Shown here piece by piece: positions 9,032-17,352 of a stretch of 64,000 nucleotides of DNA (positions within the stretch are counted from its first letter, which is position 1; each line of letters begins with the position of its first letter). The translations under genes were made by a program, and so were the position numbers. The notes under the pieces were generated by a model. The model searched no databases, was not told the DNA's origin, and saw only the letters and a program-made list of their open reading frames with translations. Source of the DNA: Paenibacillus hunanensis (GTDB lineage: Bacteria; Bacillota; Bacilli; Paenibacillales; Paenibacillaceae); NCBI RefSeq assembly GCF_014645615.1, contig NZ_BMMB01000002.1, positions 620,001-684,000 of the forward strand, written 5' to 3'.

Positions 9032-10564
9032 TTACACACGTTCAATCTGACGTGCAAACTCTACCAGTGATTGGGACATGCTATTCACGTCCTCCATCGA
9101 GGCGCTAAGCTGCTGGGTCAATGCCGCCTGTGTATGAGTCATCGTGGTCATCTGGCTAATATGCTCCAGAATCTGATCGATCAGCTCCTTCATGCCCTGC
9201 AAGCTGGATTCGATATTTTCCGTAGCACTTGCGCTATTCAGTGCTAGCTTCCGTACCTCATCGGCAACGACGCTAAAGCCTCTACCCAGCTCACCAGCGC
9301 GCGATGCCTCAATCGCTGCATTCAGACCGAGCATATTCGTCTGATTGGCAATCTCACGAATGAACATCGATATATTTTTCGTTTCATCGGCGCTTGTACT
9401 CGCTTTATGCGCGGCAGCGGTGGATTGATCCTGCACGACCGTAATATGCTGTGCCTGCTCGCTCACAGAATTGATAGCGGTCGTCATCTCACCGATCGAT
9501 TGGGATAGCTGTCCGATACGGTCGGTCATCCCTGTCACAACCTCACTACGCGTCTGCTCATGCGTAATATCGCGCAGTGTACCTGCTATACGCAGTGGAT
9601 TACCCTGCTCATCGTACGATGTACGTGCATTCGTCTCATACCAGCGATAGTCACCCTGACGATTGCGAATACGTGATCTTGTACTGAACGGACGATTCGC
9701 CTTATATCCAGCCAATAAATAATCGGCAAATTCCATATTCGTACGTTCCGCATCCTCAGGATGGATAAGCTGATTCCAGCTCGCCAGCTCATTCGGAAAA
9801 TCACGCTCATCCTGAAAGCCCAGCGTCTTACGGAATTGTCCCGAATACCAGACCCGGTTATCCGGGCTGAGCGGATCACCGGCGACAATCTTCACTTCCC
9901 AAGGCGCTTCGACGAGCGCCTGATTGATCAGATCATAGCGATCAACCAGATCCGCCATCTGTTCATCCTTTTGCTTACGATCTGTAATATCGATAGAAGC
10001 ACCCGATACACGAATCGGCAAACCTTTTGCATCAAGAATCGCTTTGCCTGCACTCTGTATCCAGCGAATATCTCCATTTGGTGTGAATACACGATAGGTG
10101 TCCTTGTAAAATTCTTGCCCTGTACGACCTTCCACATATTCAGCAATAAACTGCATCACACGCTGGATGTCGTCAGGATGCAAATATTGAGCAAAGCCTT
10201 CAATCGTATTCGGCAGCTGTGTCATAGTATATCCGCCTAACATTTTTCTAAACGCGTCTGACCAGATATACTGGTTGTCTGGATGAGTGACCTGTCCGCC
10301 TACCAGATACACATCCCATAGAGCAACCCCGAGCGCTCCAGACACGAGCTCCAGGCTCTGATTCAATTCGGTCTTCTGCTGTTCCACTTGATCAAAGGCA
10401 TCGTTCAAAACACCGCATACCTCACTCAACTCAGCTGGCGCCTGCTGAGCAGCCAGTCTGGAGCCTGTATTGCCCTGCTTTGCCTGCTGTAACAGCTGAT
10501 TACTTTGCTCTGTCAACCATTGAACCGATGAAGCTTGTGACTTACCCGATGTAAAAAATGGCAT
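9032..10564 (-). CDS. Soluble PAS-PAS methyl-accepting chemotaxis-type protein (copy 1 of 3)
   Basis: Cytoplasmic receptor-like protein of 510 residues without membrane segments. Two PAS domains of the PAS_3 type (about 80-195 and 215-335) each end in the GxxxDIT region typical of PAC motifs. A short chemoreceptor signalling hairpin follows (about 340-505), with the tip sequence [19 protein letters not shown] and then [14 protein letters not shown], which binds CheA/CheW in this family. There is no HAMP domain. The N-terminal 75 residues differ from the other two copies. A GGAG site precedes the ATG. It lies 33 bp downstream of the second copy and is probably co-transcribed with it. Ligand or cofactor (heme, flavin, small molecule) cannot be read from the sequence. 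Confidence 0.88.
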   Translation of the reverse strand: MPFFTSGKSQASSVQWLTEQSNQLLQQAKQGNTGSRLAAQQAPAELSEVCGVLNDAFDQVEQQKTELNQSLELVSGALGVALWDVYLVGGQVTHPDNQYIWSDAFRKMLGGYTMTQLPNTIEGFAQYLHPDDIQRVMQFIAEYVEGRTGQEFYKDTYRVFTPNGDIRWIQSAGKAILDAKGLPIRVSGASIDITDRKQKDEQMADLVDRYDLINQALVEAPWEVKIVAGDPLSPDNRVWYSGQFRKTLGFQDERDFPNELASWNQLIHPEDAERTNMEFADYLLAGYKANRPFSTRSRIRNRQGDYRWYETNARTSYDEQGNPLRIAGTLRDITHEQTRSEVVTGMTDRIGQLSQSIGEMTTAINSVSEQAQHITVVQDQSTAAAHKASTSADETKNISMFIREIANQTNMLGLNAAIEASRAGELGRGFSVVADEVRKLALNSASATENIESSLQGMKELIDQILEHISQMTTMTHTQAALTQQLSASMEDVNSMSQSLVEFARQIERV

Positions 10565-10597
10565 CTATTTATCGCTCCTTAACCATGTATTTATTCC

Positions 10598-12100
10598 TCA
10601 AATCTGATGCGTCAAATCCGAAATCGCACGAGCCATATGATTCACTTCGTCCATCGATGCATTGAGCTGCTCCGTTAAAGCAGCCTGCGATTGTGTTAGC
10701 GTCGTCATATTACTGATCTGGAACAGAATTTTCTCGATCTGGTCTTTCATTTCACCCAGACTCTTCTCGATATTTTCCGTTGCACCCGCACTGTTAATCG
10801 CCAGCTTACGTACTTCATCGGCAACGACAGAGAAGCCGCGACCCAATTCACCTGCTCTTGCTGCCTCAATCGAGGCATTCAAGCCTAGCATATTCGTCTG
10901 ATTGGCAATCTCACGAATAAAGTTAGAGATATTTTGCGTTTCATCCGCACTCACCTTCGCCCGATTAGCCGCTTCCGTCGAATGCTCCTGCGCACCTGCC
11001 AGCTCCTGTGCTTGACTTGTGACCGAGTTGATCGCGATCGTCATTTCTGAGATCGACTGTGACAGATGGCTCATGCGCTCCGTCATCGCTTCAACGATCA
11101 CCTCTTTATTTTTCTCAAAAGTAATATCACGCAGCGTACCAGCAACACGTAGTGGAACACCCTTCGCATCGCGGTTGGTCGTACCGTTAGCATGGAACCA
11201 GCGATACTCTCCATTTTTACGCTGTAAGCGATAATCGATATCAAATGGTGTACGTCCGCTATGATCCAGCATATGATCGGCAAAGGCCTGTACGACGCGC
11301 TCCGCATCTTCTGGATGCAGACGGTCACTCCAGCTGCTTAAAACGTTCGGGAACTCCTGCTCGGTTTGGAAACCTGCCGCCTCACGGAACTGAGACGAAT
11401 ACCAGATTTCATTTTTCGGATTCACCGGATCGCCGGCTTCGACAGTCATATCCCATGGCGCTTCCACCAGTGCTTTGCTGATCAGATCGTACCGCACGAC
11501 CATCTGTTCAAGCTGCTGATCGCGAATATAACGCTCATGTACATCGATCAAGGCTCCAGTCACATGCAGCGGTAAGCCCTTCGCATCGCGCTCGGTTTCC
11601 GCTGTCGCGCGGAACCAGCGGTACTCGCCTGTTCTCAGTCGCAGACGGTAATGAATGTCGAACGGTGTACGTCCGCTATGGTCGGTTAAATGACCCATAA
11701 ATGTGGCAAATACCCCATCCTGGTCCTCAGGGTGTAGACTGGACGACCAGCTATTCATCACATTAGGAAAATCCTGTTCATTTGTATAGCCAAGCAGATG
11801 ACGAAGCTCATCTGTCCAAAAGAAAATGTTATTCGGATTGAGCGGATCGCCATCCTTGATCGCCAAATCCCAAAAAGCAGCCTGCATCGTGTTGTGCGTT
11901 AATTTCATGCACACAGACATATACTTGTTCTGTCTATGTACGCTATCCATCGCCTCGTTTACATTGTTGACAACACCAAGAATAGTCGGGTCTTGCGTTT
12001 GCACCTGTAAGCGAGTGGACGGTTTCTTTACTAGCTGTCCTGTAGCATCAAGTAGCGGCTGTAGATCAGAAGTATTGCGTTTGGCGGAAAAAATAGACAT
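10598..12100 (-). CDS. Soluble PAS-PAS methyl-accepting chemotaxis-type protein (copy 2 of 3)
   Basis: Soluble receptor of about 500 residues, with two PAS domains (about 75-195 and 205-330) and a C-terminal chemoreceptor signalling domain (about 335-500; [19 protein letters not shown] tip). Each PAS carries the same landmark: GDPxNPxN, a Trp, an E(F/L)R(x)LGY-like turn, FPNxxxSW and LHPED. The start MSIFSAKRN was chosen by comparison with copy 3 (MSIFAAKRN); both have AAAGGAG twelve bases upstream, and an ATG nine bases earlier is too close to the ribosome site. The signalling domain is almost identical to that of copy 3 at protein level while third codon positions differ widely. This suggests an old duplication under strong constraint. 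Confidence 0.88.
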   Translation of the reverse strand: MSIFSAKRNTSDLQPLLDATGQLVKKPSTRLQVQTQDPTILGVVNNVNEAMDSVHRQNKYMSVCMKLTHNTMQAAFWDLAIKDGDPLNPNNIFFWTDELRHLLGYTNEQDFPNVMNSWSSSLHPEDQDGVFATFMGHLTDHSGRTPFDIHYRLRLRTGEYRWFRATAETERDAKGLPLHVTGALIDVHERYIRDQQLEQMVVRYDLISKALVEAPWDMTVEAGDPVNPKNEIWYSSQFREAAGFQTEQEFPNVLSSWSDRLHPEDAERVVQAFADHMLDHSGRTPFDIDYRLQRKNGEYRWFHANGTTNRDAKGVPLRVAGTLRDITFEKNKEVIVEAMTERMSHLSQSISEMTIAINSVTSQAQELAGAQEHSTEAANRAKVSADETQNISNFIREIANQTNMLGLNASIEAARAGELGRGFSVVADEVRKLAINSAGATENIEKSLGEMKDQIEKILFQISNMTTLTQSQAALTEQLNASMDEVNHMARAISDLTHQI

Positions 12101-12459
12101 TGTTCTCATATTCTCCTTTGAGCAGCTCAGCTTCCGAATAAATGACTCTCCATTGCTGCCGCTGCTTAAAATGTTTATCTTAGCTGGCAAGTACATACAT
12201 CTTGCCCTGCGAAAAACCTGATCTTCTTGCTTCGTTGGCTTTAAATGTAGTCGTATGTATGCTGTTAGAAGTCATTGGTATTAGAGTGGGATCGGTGATG
12301 TATAGTAGTTATGCGGTAGGGCTACGGACTACGAAAATGGAAGAATTCCCCGCCATGCTAAGGCAGACGGGGCTTATGGTGAACATGCAAATAAAAAGGA
12401 TGATTCTTATCATTGAATCTGTATAGATGAAGCAGCAACGAATCTCAGAGCATAGCTCC
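12101..12459. other. Intergenic region between receptor copies 3 and 2
   Basis: No convincing gene. It contains the leader of copy 2 and a candidate terminator for copy 3 at 12348-12372. Copy 3 may therefore be a separate unit from copies 2 and 1. Confidence 0.5.
12348..12372 (-). terminator. Candidate terminator after receptor copy 3
   Basis: On the minus strand CCCCGTC pairs with GGCGGGG around an 11-base loop that contains TGC...GCA. It is followed by a modestly T-rich stretch (AATTCTTCCATTTT). Confidence 0.4.
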
Positions 12460-13971
12460 TCAAATTTGCTGTGCCAGGTCTGCGATAGAGCGTGCCATAT
12501 GATTAACCTCATCCATGGATGCATTTAATTGTTCGGTTAATGCGGCCTGTGATTGGGTGAGTGCCGTCATATTGCTAATTTGGAACAGGATCGTTTCAAT
12601 CTGATCTTTCATCTCGCTCAAGCTTTTTTCGATATTCTCTGTTGCTCCGGCGCTGTTAATCGCCAGCTTACGTACCTCGTCTGCAACGACGGAGAACCCG
12701 CGTCCCAGCTCGCCTGCTCTTGCCGCCTCAATCGATGCATTTAAGCCCAGCATATTCGTCTGATTGGCAATTTCACGGATAAAGTTGGAAATGTTCTGCG
12801 TTTCATCAGCACTGACTTTAGCGCGATTGGCTGCTTCAGTAGAATGCTCCTGAGCACCAGCAAGTTCCTGAGCCTGTCCGGTTACAGATTGAATCGCTGT
12901 TGCCATCTCAGCGATCGACTGGGATAATTGCTCCATTCGAACGGTCATAGCACTCACAACGGTATCTTTATTTTTCTCAAACGTAATATCACGGATCGTA
13001 CCTGCTACACGTAGCGGCAATCCCTGCGCATCACGGTTAGTGGTGCCTCCAGCATGGTACCAGCGATACTCACCGCTTTTGAGCTGCAAACGATAATCGA
13101 TGGAAAATGGTGTGCGTCCTGTATGATCGTTCAAGTGCGCTGCAAAAGCGTCTAATGCCATTTCTTTATCTTCTGGATGCAAGCGATCGCTCCAACTACT
13201 GAGTATGTTGGGAAAATCACGTTCATCCTGAAAGCCTAATGTTTGACGGAACTGAGTAGACCACCAAAATTCATTATTCGGATTGATCGGATCACCTGCT
13301 TCTACGATCATATCCCACGGTGCTTCGACCAGTGCCTTGTTAATCAGATCGTAACGAGTAGCCAGTGCAGTCAGCTCATGATCACGCTTGCGCTGCTCGT
13401 GTACATCCAGTAGTGCGCCCGCAATACGAAGTGGAACGCCTTTCGCATCACGGATCGTCGTACCTGTTGCGCGGAACCAGCGATATTCACCTGTTTTCAG
13501 TTGTAGACGGTATTGAATGTCGTATGGCGTTTTACCGCTATGATCTAGCAAATGATCGCCCAGCGCCTGCATTACCCAATCTTTGTCCTCCGGGTGGAGA
13601 CGGGATGCCCAGCTATCGAGCACGTTCGGGAAATCCTGTTCATTGGTATAGCCCAGCATCGCGCGGAATTCATCTGTCCATGTGAACGCATTGTTCGGAT
13701 TGACAGGATCGCCTGCTTCAACCTCCATATCCCAGAGACCGATATGAATTGCCTTCGTTACCAGATTCATACGCAGTGCCAGATAATCCTTTTCTTCACG
13801 AATCTGACCGATCGCTGTATTGAGCTGGTGTACAATATTTTGTAGAGTAGGATCATCACTCTGTAGTTGCAGCTTTCCGGAAGATTGCTGAGGATGCTCT
13901 GCCAGCTGTGTTGCAGCCTGAAGTAGGGTTTGAAGCTCTGTGAAATTGCGTTTTGCAGCGAAAATGGACAT
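12460..13971 (-). CDS. Soluble PAS-PAS methyl-accepting chemotaxis-type protein (copy 3 of 3)
   Basis: Third member of the tandem set, 503 residues, no membrane helix. Two PAS_3-type domains (about 75-195 and 205-330) are followed by a chemoreceptor signalling hairpin (about 335-500) with [19 protein letters not shown] and [14 protein letters not shown]. The N-terminus MSIFAAKRN matches copy 2, and AAAGGAG lies twelve bases before the ATG. The second PAS begins APWDMIVEAGDP, nearly the same as in copy 2, so the two PAS domains of each protein and the three genes together make six related PAS units. No chemotaxis kinase or adaptor gene is nearby. The protein probably joins a distant chemosensory array or a cytoplasmic cluster. 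Confidence 0.88.
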   Translation of the reverse strand: MSIFAAKRNFTELQTLLQAATQLAEHPQQSSGKLQLQSDDPTLQNIVHQLNTAIGQIREEKDYLALRMNLVTKAIHIGLWDMEVEAGDPVNPNNAFTWTDEFRAMLGYTNEQDFPNVLDSWASRLHPEDKDWVMQALGDHLLDHSGKTPYDIQYRLQLKTGEYRWFRATGTTIRDAKGVPLRIAGALLDVHEQRKRDHELTALATRYDLINKALVEAPWDMIVEAGDPINPNNEFWWSTQFRQTLGFQDERDFPNILSSWSDRLHPEDKEMALDAFAAHLNDHTGRTPFSIDYRLQLKSGEYRWYHAGGTTNRDAQGLPLRVAGTIRDITFEKNKDTVVSAMTVRMEQLSQSIAEMATAIQSVTGQAQELAGAQEHSTEAANRAKVSADETQNISNFIREIANQTNMLGLNASIEAARAGELGRGFSVVADEVRKLAINSAGATENIEKSLSEMKDQIETILFQISNMTALTQSQAALTEQLNASMDEVNHMARSIADLAQQI

Positions 13972-14343
13972 CGTATGAATACTCTCCTTTGGGCGGTCGA
14001 GCTAGATAGGTTACACTTTGTAGCTTCCGCTTGGTAAAATAATAGAAGCCGACCTAACCGAGTACATCCTTCTGTCACGTCAATCCTCTATTGTTGTTGT
14101 AGTATTAAGATAGTGATTTAGTCATTACTATAGTCTATATTCGTACTTTATCCTCAATTAATTATGAGTCTTTTTACCTATTATTCGACTAAATGAAACA
14201 TTTTACGATATTTTTTCTTCAAATTTTACATATTTTTATAGAAAAGGATGGGAATTCATCAATTTATTAGTCATCCTGCATCAAACAGCTAAACTATGCT
14301 GTTAGCGGAACCTATTTATTGAACCCGTTCAGGAGGTGAGATC
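13972..14343. other. AT-rich divergent promoter region
   Basis: This lies between receptor copy 3 (minus) and the alkyltransferase-like gene (plus). It is strongly AT-rich from about 14090 to 14250, as expected for promoters of both genes. No confident hexamer pair or motility-sigma site was found. Confidence 0.4.
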
Positions 14344-14682
14344 ATGCAGCCATTTACCGAGCGTGTCGTCCAGATCATTCACTCGATTCCACCCGGTAAG
14401 ATCATGACGTATGGACAAATTGCAGCTAGTGCAGGAAGTCCACGGGCAGCCCGACAGGTCGTGCGTATTTTACATGCGATGAGTACTACCCAGCAGCTGC
14501 CCTGGCATCGCGTGGTGAACAAGCACGGCGAGATTGCGCTGGGTGATCCCGATTCGGCAGAGGAACAGCGACTTCGATTGGAGGAGGAAGGCATCACGTT
14601 CACGCTGGAGCAACGGATTCCATTGGAGCAGTATCGCTTTGAGCCCGATCTGTCAGTAGAAGAAGTGAGTAACGAGGAATAG
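14344..14682 (+). CDS. Alkyltransferase-like protein (Trp in place of the reactive Cys)
   Basis: Small DNA-repair-type protein of 112 residues, homologous to the DNA-binding domain of O6-alkylguanine-DNA alkyltransferase (MGMT/Ogt). It shows Tyr23 (MTYGQIA), the Arg37 'finger' (AARQVV), and PWHRVV where alkyltransferases have PCHRV, with Trp54 replacing the alkyl-accepting Cys. In known alkyltransferase-like proteins this residue binds and flips O6-alkylguanine without repairing it, and hands the lesion to nucleotide excision repair. A strong AGGAGGTGAG site precedes the ATG. No repair partner gene is adjacent, and a clear terminator lies about 100 bp downstream, so it is probably monocistronic. 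Confidence 0.88.
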   Translation: MQPFTERVVQIIHSIPPGKIMTYGQIAASAGSPRAARQVVRILHAMSTTQQLPWHRVVNKHGEIALGDPDSAEEQRLRLEEEGITFTLEQRIPLEQYRFEPDLSVEEVSNEE

Positions 14683-14783
14683 GGCAATCCTGCTTTCTCT
14701 ATACTATTTTCTCTATATATGTGTATTGTCGTTTCTGTATATGTATTTTCTGTCTTTTTATGTCCCTTATCTATCGCATAACA

Positions 14784-14815
14784 AAAAGCCTGCTCGGCGG
14801 ATCGAGCAGGCTTTT
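14784..14815 (+). terminator. Rho-independent terminator
   Basis: AAAAGCCTGCTCG pairs perfectly with CGAGCAGGCTTTT around a 6-base loop. It is placed to end the alkyltransferase-like transcript and, in the other direction, the cupin gene. Confidence 0.8.
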
Positions 14816-14985
14816 GGTGTGAGATCAGCAATCGTTCCCGTCGGTAGGACGATAAGGCTGATCTTTAATATACAGCTATAACGTTCATGTACATCAACAT
14901 TCATCTCCATGTATGCCCTCCAAAGTTGGCGGACGAAGGACAAGAATGCTCGCTACATCCAAGTCTATCTCTCACGCATACACGC

Positions 14986-15300
14986 TTATCGTGCAGGTGT
15001 ATAGGAGTCGAGCAGAATGCCTGGAGCCAGCGCTTTGATCGAATGAGGAACACCTGCGGGGATGACAAGTGCCTTACCAGCGCTAAGTTCATGCATCTGT
15101 CCGTTGATGGCAATCTCAAAGCGTCCCTTCATGCAGTAGCTCATCTGCTCATAAGGATGGGAATGCTCACTACTCTTGGAACCTGCTTCAAAATGAACCT
15201 CCATCATCATCATGGCTTGACCTGGCTCAAATACCTTGCGCCGTATACCCGGCTCTACCATTTCCCAGATTCCAATATTACTCAGGCTTGCATTAATCAT
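14986..15300 (-). CDS. Small single-domain cupin protein
   Basis: Protein of 104 residues with one cupin beta-barrel. Metal-ligand-type residues are visible in HSHPYEQ (motif 1, following EAGSKSSE) and in IPAGVPHSI (motif 2). MKGRFEIAINGQ and LSAGKALVIPAG give the usual barrel strands. The ATG at 15300 was chosen because AAAAGGAG lies nine bases upstream; the longer frame starts at a codon without a ribosome site. Such small cupins may be metal-dependent enzymes or sensors of small carbohydrates, and the sequence does not tell which. The gene stands alone, facing a long AT-rich region. Confidence 0.75.
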   Translation of the reverse strand: MINASLSNIGIWEMVEPGIRRKVFEPGQAMMMMEVHFEAGSKSSEHSHPYEQMSYCMKGRFEIAINGQMHELSAGKALVIPAGVPHSIKALAPGILLDSYTPAR

Positions 15301-15739
15301 CCCATACAGCTCCTTTTCGTCATATTTTATCAACTTCAATGTCAGGTTAGAGTCATAATAAGTAACTTAATTATGAGAAACATGTCCTTATTATTGAACT
15401 CATCTGCTAACTTGTTGGTTTTTAGTTGGAAGTAATGATTGATATCCATAGTAACATGTTTGAAAACAAAGATATAGTGTATTCAATCACAAAAAATAAA
15501 ACGATTATATAGTTACTTTATACTAGAATCCATATAAAAAGTCGATTTTTAGCGTTTTAAATACGATAAATAGTCACATTATTAAGCTTTCAGGCATTTT
15601 ATATCACACATTGTCATATACCTGACACAATATCGTCACATTATTTCATATCCATTTGGGTTTTATTTGGTTTTTACAAGCGAGTATTTTAAAGAATGAA
15701 GCATCAAGATGAGAAGTTTTTGCATTGACTGGAGGATAG

Positions 15740-15940
15740 ATGAATAAACGAACGATCAATCGTATAAATATACAAAATATGCATTCCCAAATCGTTTACA
15801 AGAAACGTTGGAAATGCATTTTATCCAGCGGTTTTTATTCCATTAAAAGGAATAAAAACCCATATTATGCTACCTTTATCATGCTGTTCATGAAATCAAA
15901 TCCGGGTGTTACACCTTATTTATACATTTTAGTAACTTAA
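15740..15940 (+). CDS. Possible small basic protein (66 aa)
   Basis: ATG at 15740 with GGAGG four bases upstream, somewhat close. The product is very basic and rich in Asn, Lys, Arg and Tyr, with a short hydrophobic stretch (TFIMLFM). No family is recognised. Two strong inverted repeats lie inside the frame, so the DNA may be acting as structured RNA instead of coding for this peptide. Confidence 0.2.
   Translation: MNKRTINRINIQNMHSQIVYKKRWKCILSSGFYSIKRNKNPYYATFIMLFMKSNPGVTPYLYILVT
15781..15860. repeat. Pair of adjacent hairpins
   Basis: The first hairpin (15781-15817) pairs GCATT-CC with GGAAATGC and CGTTT with AAACG. The second (15830-15860) is a perfect 12-bp stem, GGTTTTTATTCC with GGAATAAAAACC, around a 7-base loop. 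No T-run follows the second stem, so it does not look like a normal plus-strand terminator. Confidence 0.5.
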
Positions 15941-16232
15941 AGATATATTAACAGGCAAATTTGTTACTTATAAAGCAAACTTTGCGTTATAAGTCTATCG
16001 CATTTTAAAAATACATCCTATAATCATTATAGATTACACGCTAGATGACGATATAGATAGTAACTATGATGAACATTCGCGATACGTTGCTTCTTTAATC
16101 TAAGAAAGAGCACCATATATTCTAGTGCATCGTCCTCATCCATACATATCATCTTGCCAGCTAGTTGACGACTTCTGCATCCAACCCCAACGCTGACCGG
16201 TGATAATTCCTGAACAGATGGAAGTGACCACA

Positions 16233-17342
16233 TTGAGGCTATTACCGATTACTTCGCTCCAACCCGGAATGCGATTAGCCAGAAAAATCTTTAATGACGA
16301 AGGTGTCATTCTGCTTAAAGAAGGCGCAGAGTTATCCGCTGGAATCATCCGAAAACTATATAATCACGGGCTGGACTACGTCTATATTCAGGATAAGGAT
16401 ACGGATGATGTCACGGCTAATGATATTGTCTCCGCCGAAACTAAGCGCAAGGCGCTGAAGGAAATACGTACACATTTCTCCAGTATTGCCGATCCACGTG
16501 TCCAAAAGTCCTCTTACCCGATCATTGGCAAAACCTTTACAGGCATCGTGGATTCTATCCTCATGGAGCTTAGTGACAACCCCGAAGTGATGGTTATGCT
16601 GATGAGCATGCATACGAAGGATCACTATTTGTACCATCATTCTCTGAATGTGTGCATCTACACCCTCCTGCTTGGCAAGGTTCATGGCTACTCCGTCGAT
16701 GAACTGCGTGTACTCGGAATCGGTTCCTTACTACATGACGTGGGTAAAGCTCATATTCCGAACGAGATTCTGTTTAAGCCCGGTCTCCTGACAGATGACG
16801 AATATAACACGATCAAGCTACACACCGAATATGGCTTTAAAATTTTAAAAGATGAGCCGGGCATTCCGCTTCTAGCTGCTCACTGTGCCTATCAGCACCA
16901 TGAACGTCTGAACGGTAGCGGTTATCCACGCGGTTTAACCGAGCCCGACATTCACGAATATGCCAAATGGATCGGAATCGCCGATTCATATGATGCTCTG
17001 ACTACCAGTCGTGTATACCGCGCTGCCATGCTGCCACATCAGGCACTGGATGTGCTGTATTCTGGCTCTGGCACACTCTATGACCGCTCTATGCTGGAAG
17101 TATTCAAAAGCCGGATTGCTATTTATCCGATTGGTGTAACCGTCACACTAAGCAATGGCTACAAAGGCGTGGTTGTGCATATTCACACCGCCATCCCACA
17201 ACGACCGATTGTGCGTATTCTATTTAATGAAGCAGGCGAACGTCTGCAAGCACCATTTGACCTGGATCTGCTCGCCCACCATTCCGTTATGATTACAGCG
17301 GTAGAAGGCATGAACGCCCATATGCCTTCGCCCACCGTCTAA
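16233..17342 (+). CDS. HD-GYP domain protein, probable c-di-GMP phosphodiesterase
   Basis: Predicted cytoplasmic enzyme of about 369 residues that opens and degrades cyclic di-GMP. An N-terminal domain (LRLLPITSLQPGMRLARKIFNDEG) of the type often fused to HD-GYP is followed by the catalytic domain: HHSLNVCIYTLLL, GSLLHDVGK (HD pair), HTEYGFKIL, YQHHERLNGSGYPRGL (the GYP loop) and IADSYDALTTSR. All metal-binding motifs look intact. The TTG at 16233 is preferred because it gives the usual N-terminus and has GGAAG eight bases upstream. GTG at 16200 and ATG at 16218 lack ribosome sites. It converges with the SNF2 gene with only 10 bp between stop codons. With the GGDEF gene at 42 kb it suggests c-di-GMP signalling. 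Confidence 0.87.
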   Translation: MRLLPITSLQPGMRLARKIFNDEGVILLKEGAELSAGIIRKLYNHGLDYVYIQDKDTDDVTANDIVSAETKRKALKEIRTHFSSIADPRVQKSSYPIIGKTFTGIVDSILMELSDNPEVMVMLMSMHTKDHYLYHHSLNVCIYTLLLGKVHGYSVDELRVLGIGSLLHDVGKAHIPNEILFKPGLLTDDEYNTIKLHTEYGFKILKDEPGIPLLAAHCAYQHHERLNGSGYPRGLTEPDIHEYAKWIGIADSYDALTTSRVYRAAMLPHQALDVLYSGSGTLYDRSMLEVFKSRIAIYPIGVTVTLSNGYKGVVVHIHTAIPQRPIVRILFNEAGERLQAPFDLDLLAHHSVMITAVEGMNAHMPSPTV

Positions 17343-17352
17343 ATAGATGCCA

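Larger units (their letters stand above)
15301..16232. other. Long AT-rich intergenic region with hairpins
   Basis: More than 900 bp without a firm gene. It holds the promoter region of the cupin gene, a repeated GTCACATTATT (15573 and 15635 areas), two adjacent hairpins at 15781-15860 lying inside a weak small ORF, and the leader of the HD-GYP gene. I could not match it to a riboswitch class; no c-di-GMP riboswitch core was recognised before the HD-GYP gene. Confidence 0.4.

Noticed and set aside
12202..12426. 74-codon ORF between receptor copies 3 and 2.
   Set aside because: No ribosome site, overlaps the promoter region and a terminator, and no recognisable protein features.
9032..13971. 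Recent gene conversion between receptor copies 2 and 3.
   Set aside because: Protein identity is high but third codon positions differ widely in the DNA, which points to purifying selection instead.
14100..14235. Possible motility-sigma promoter (TAAA...GTCGAATA) before receptor copy 3.
   Set aside because: Spacing is about three bases too short and the second element matches poorly.
16100..16232. Search for a c-di-GMP riboswitch before the HD-GYP gene.
   Set aside because: No recognisable conserved core or tetraloop-receptor arrangement.
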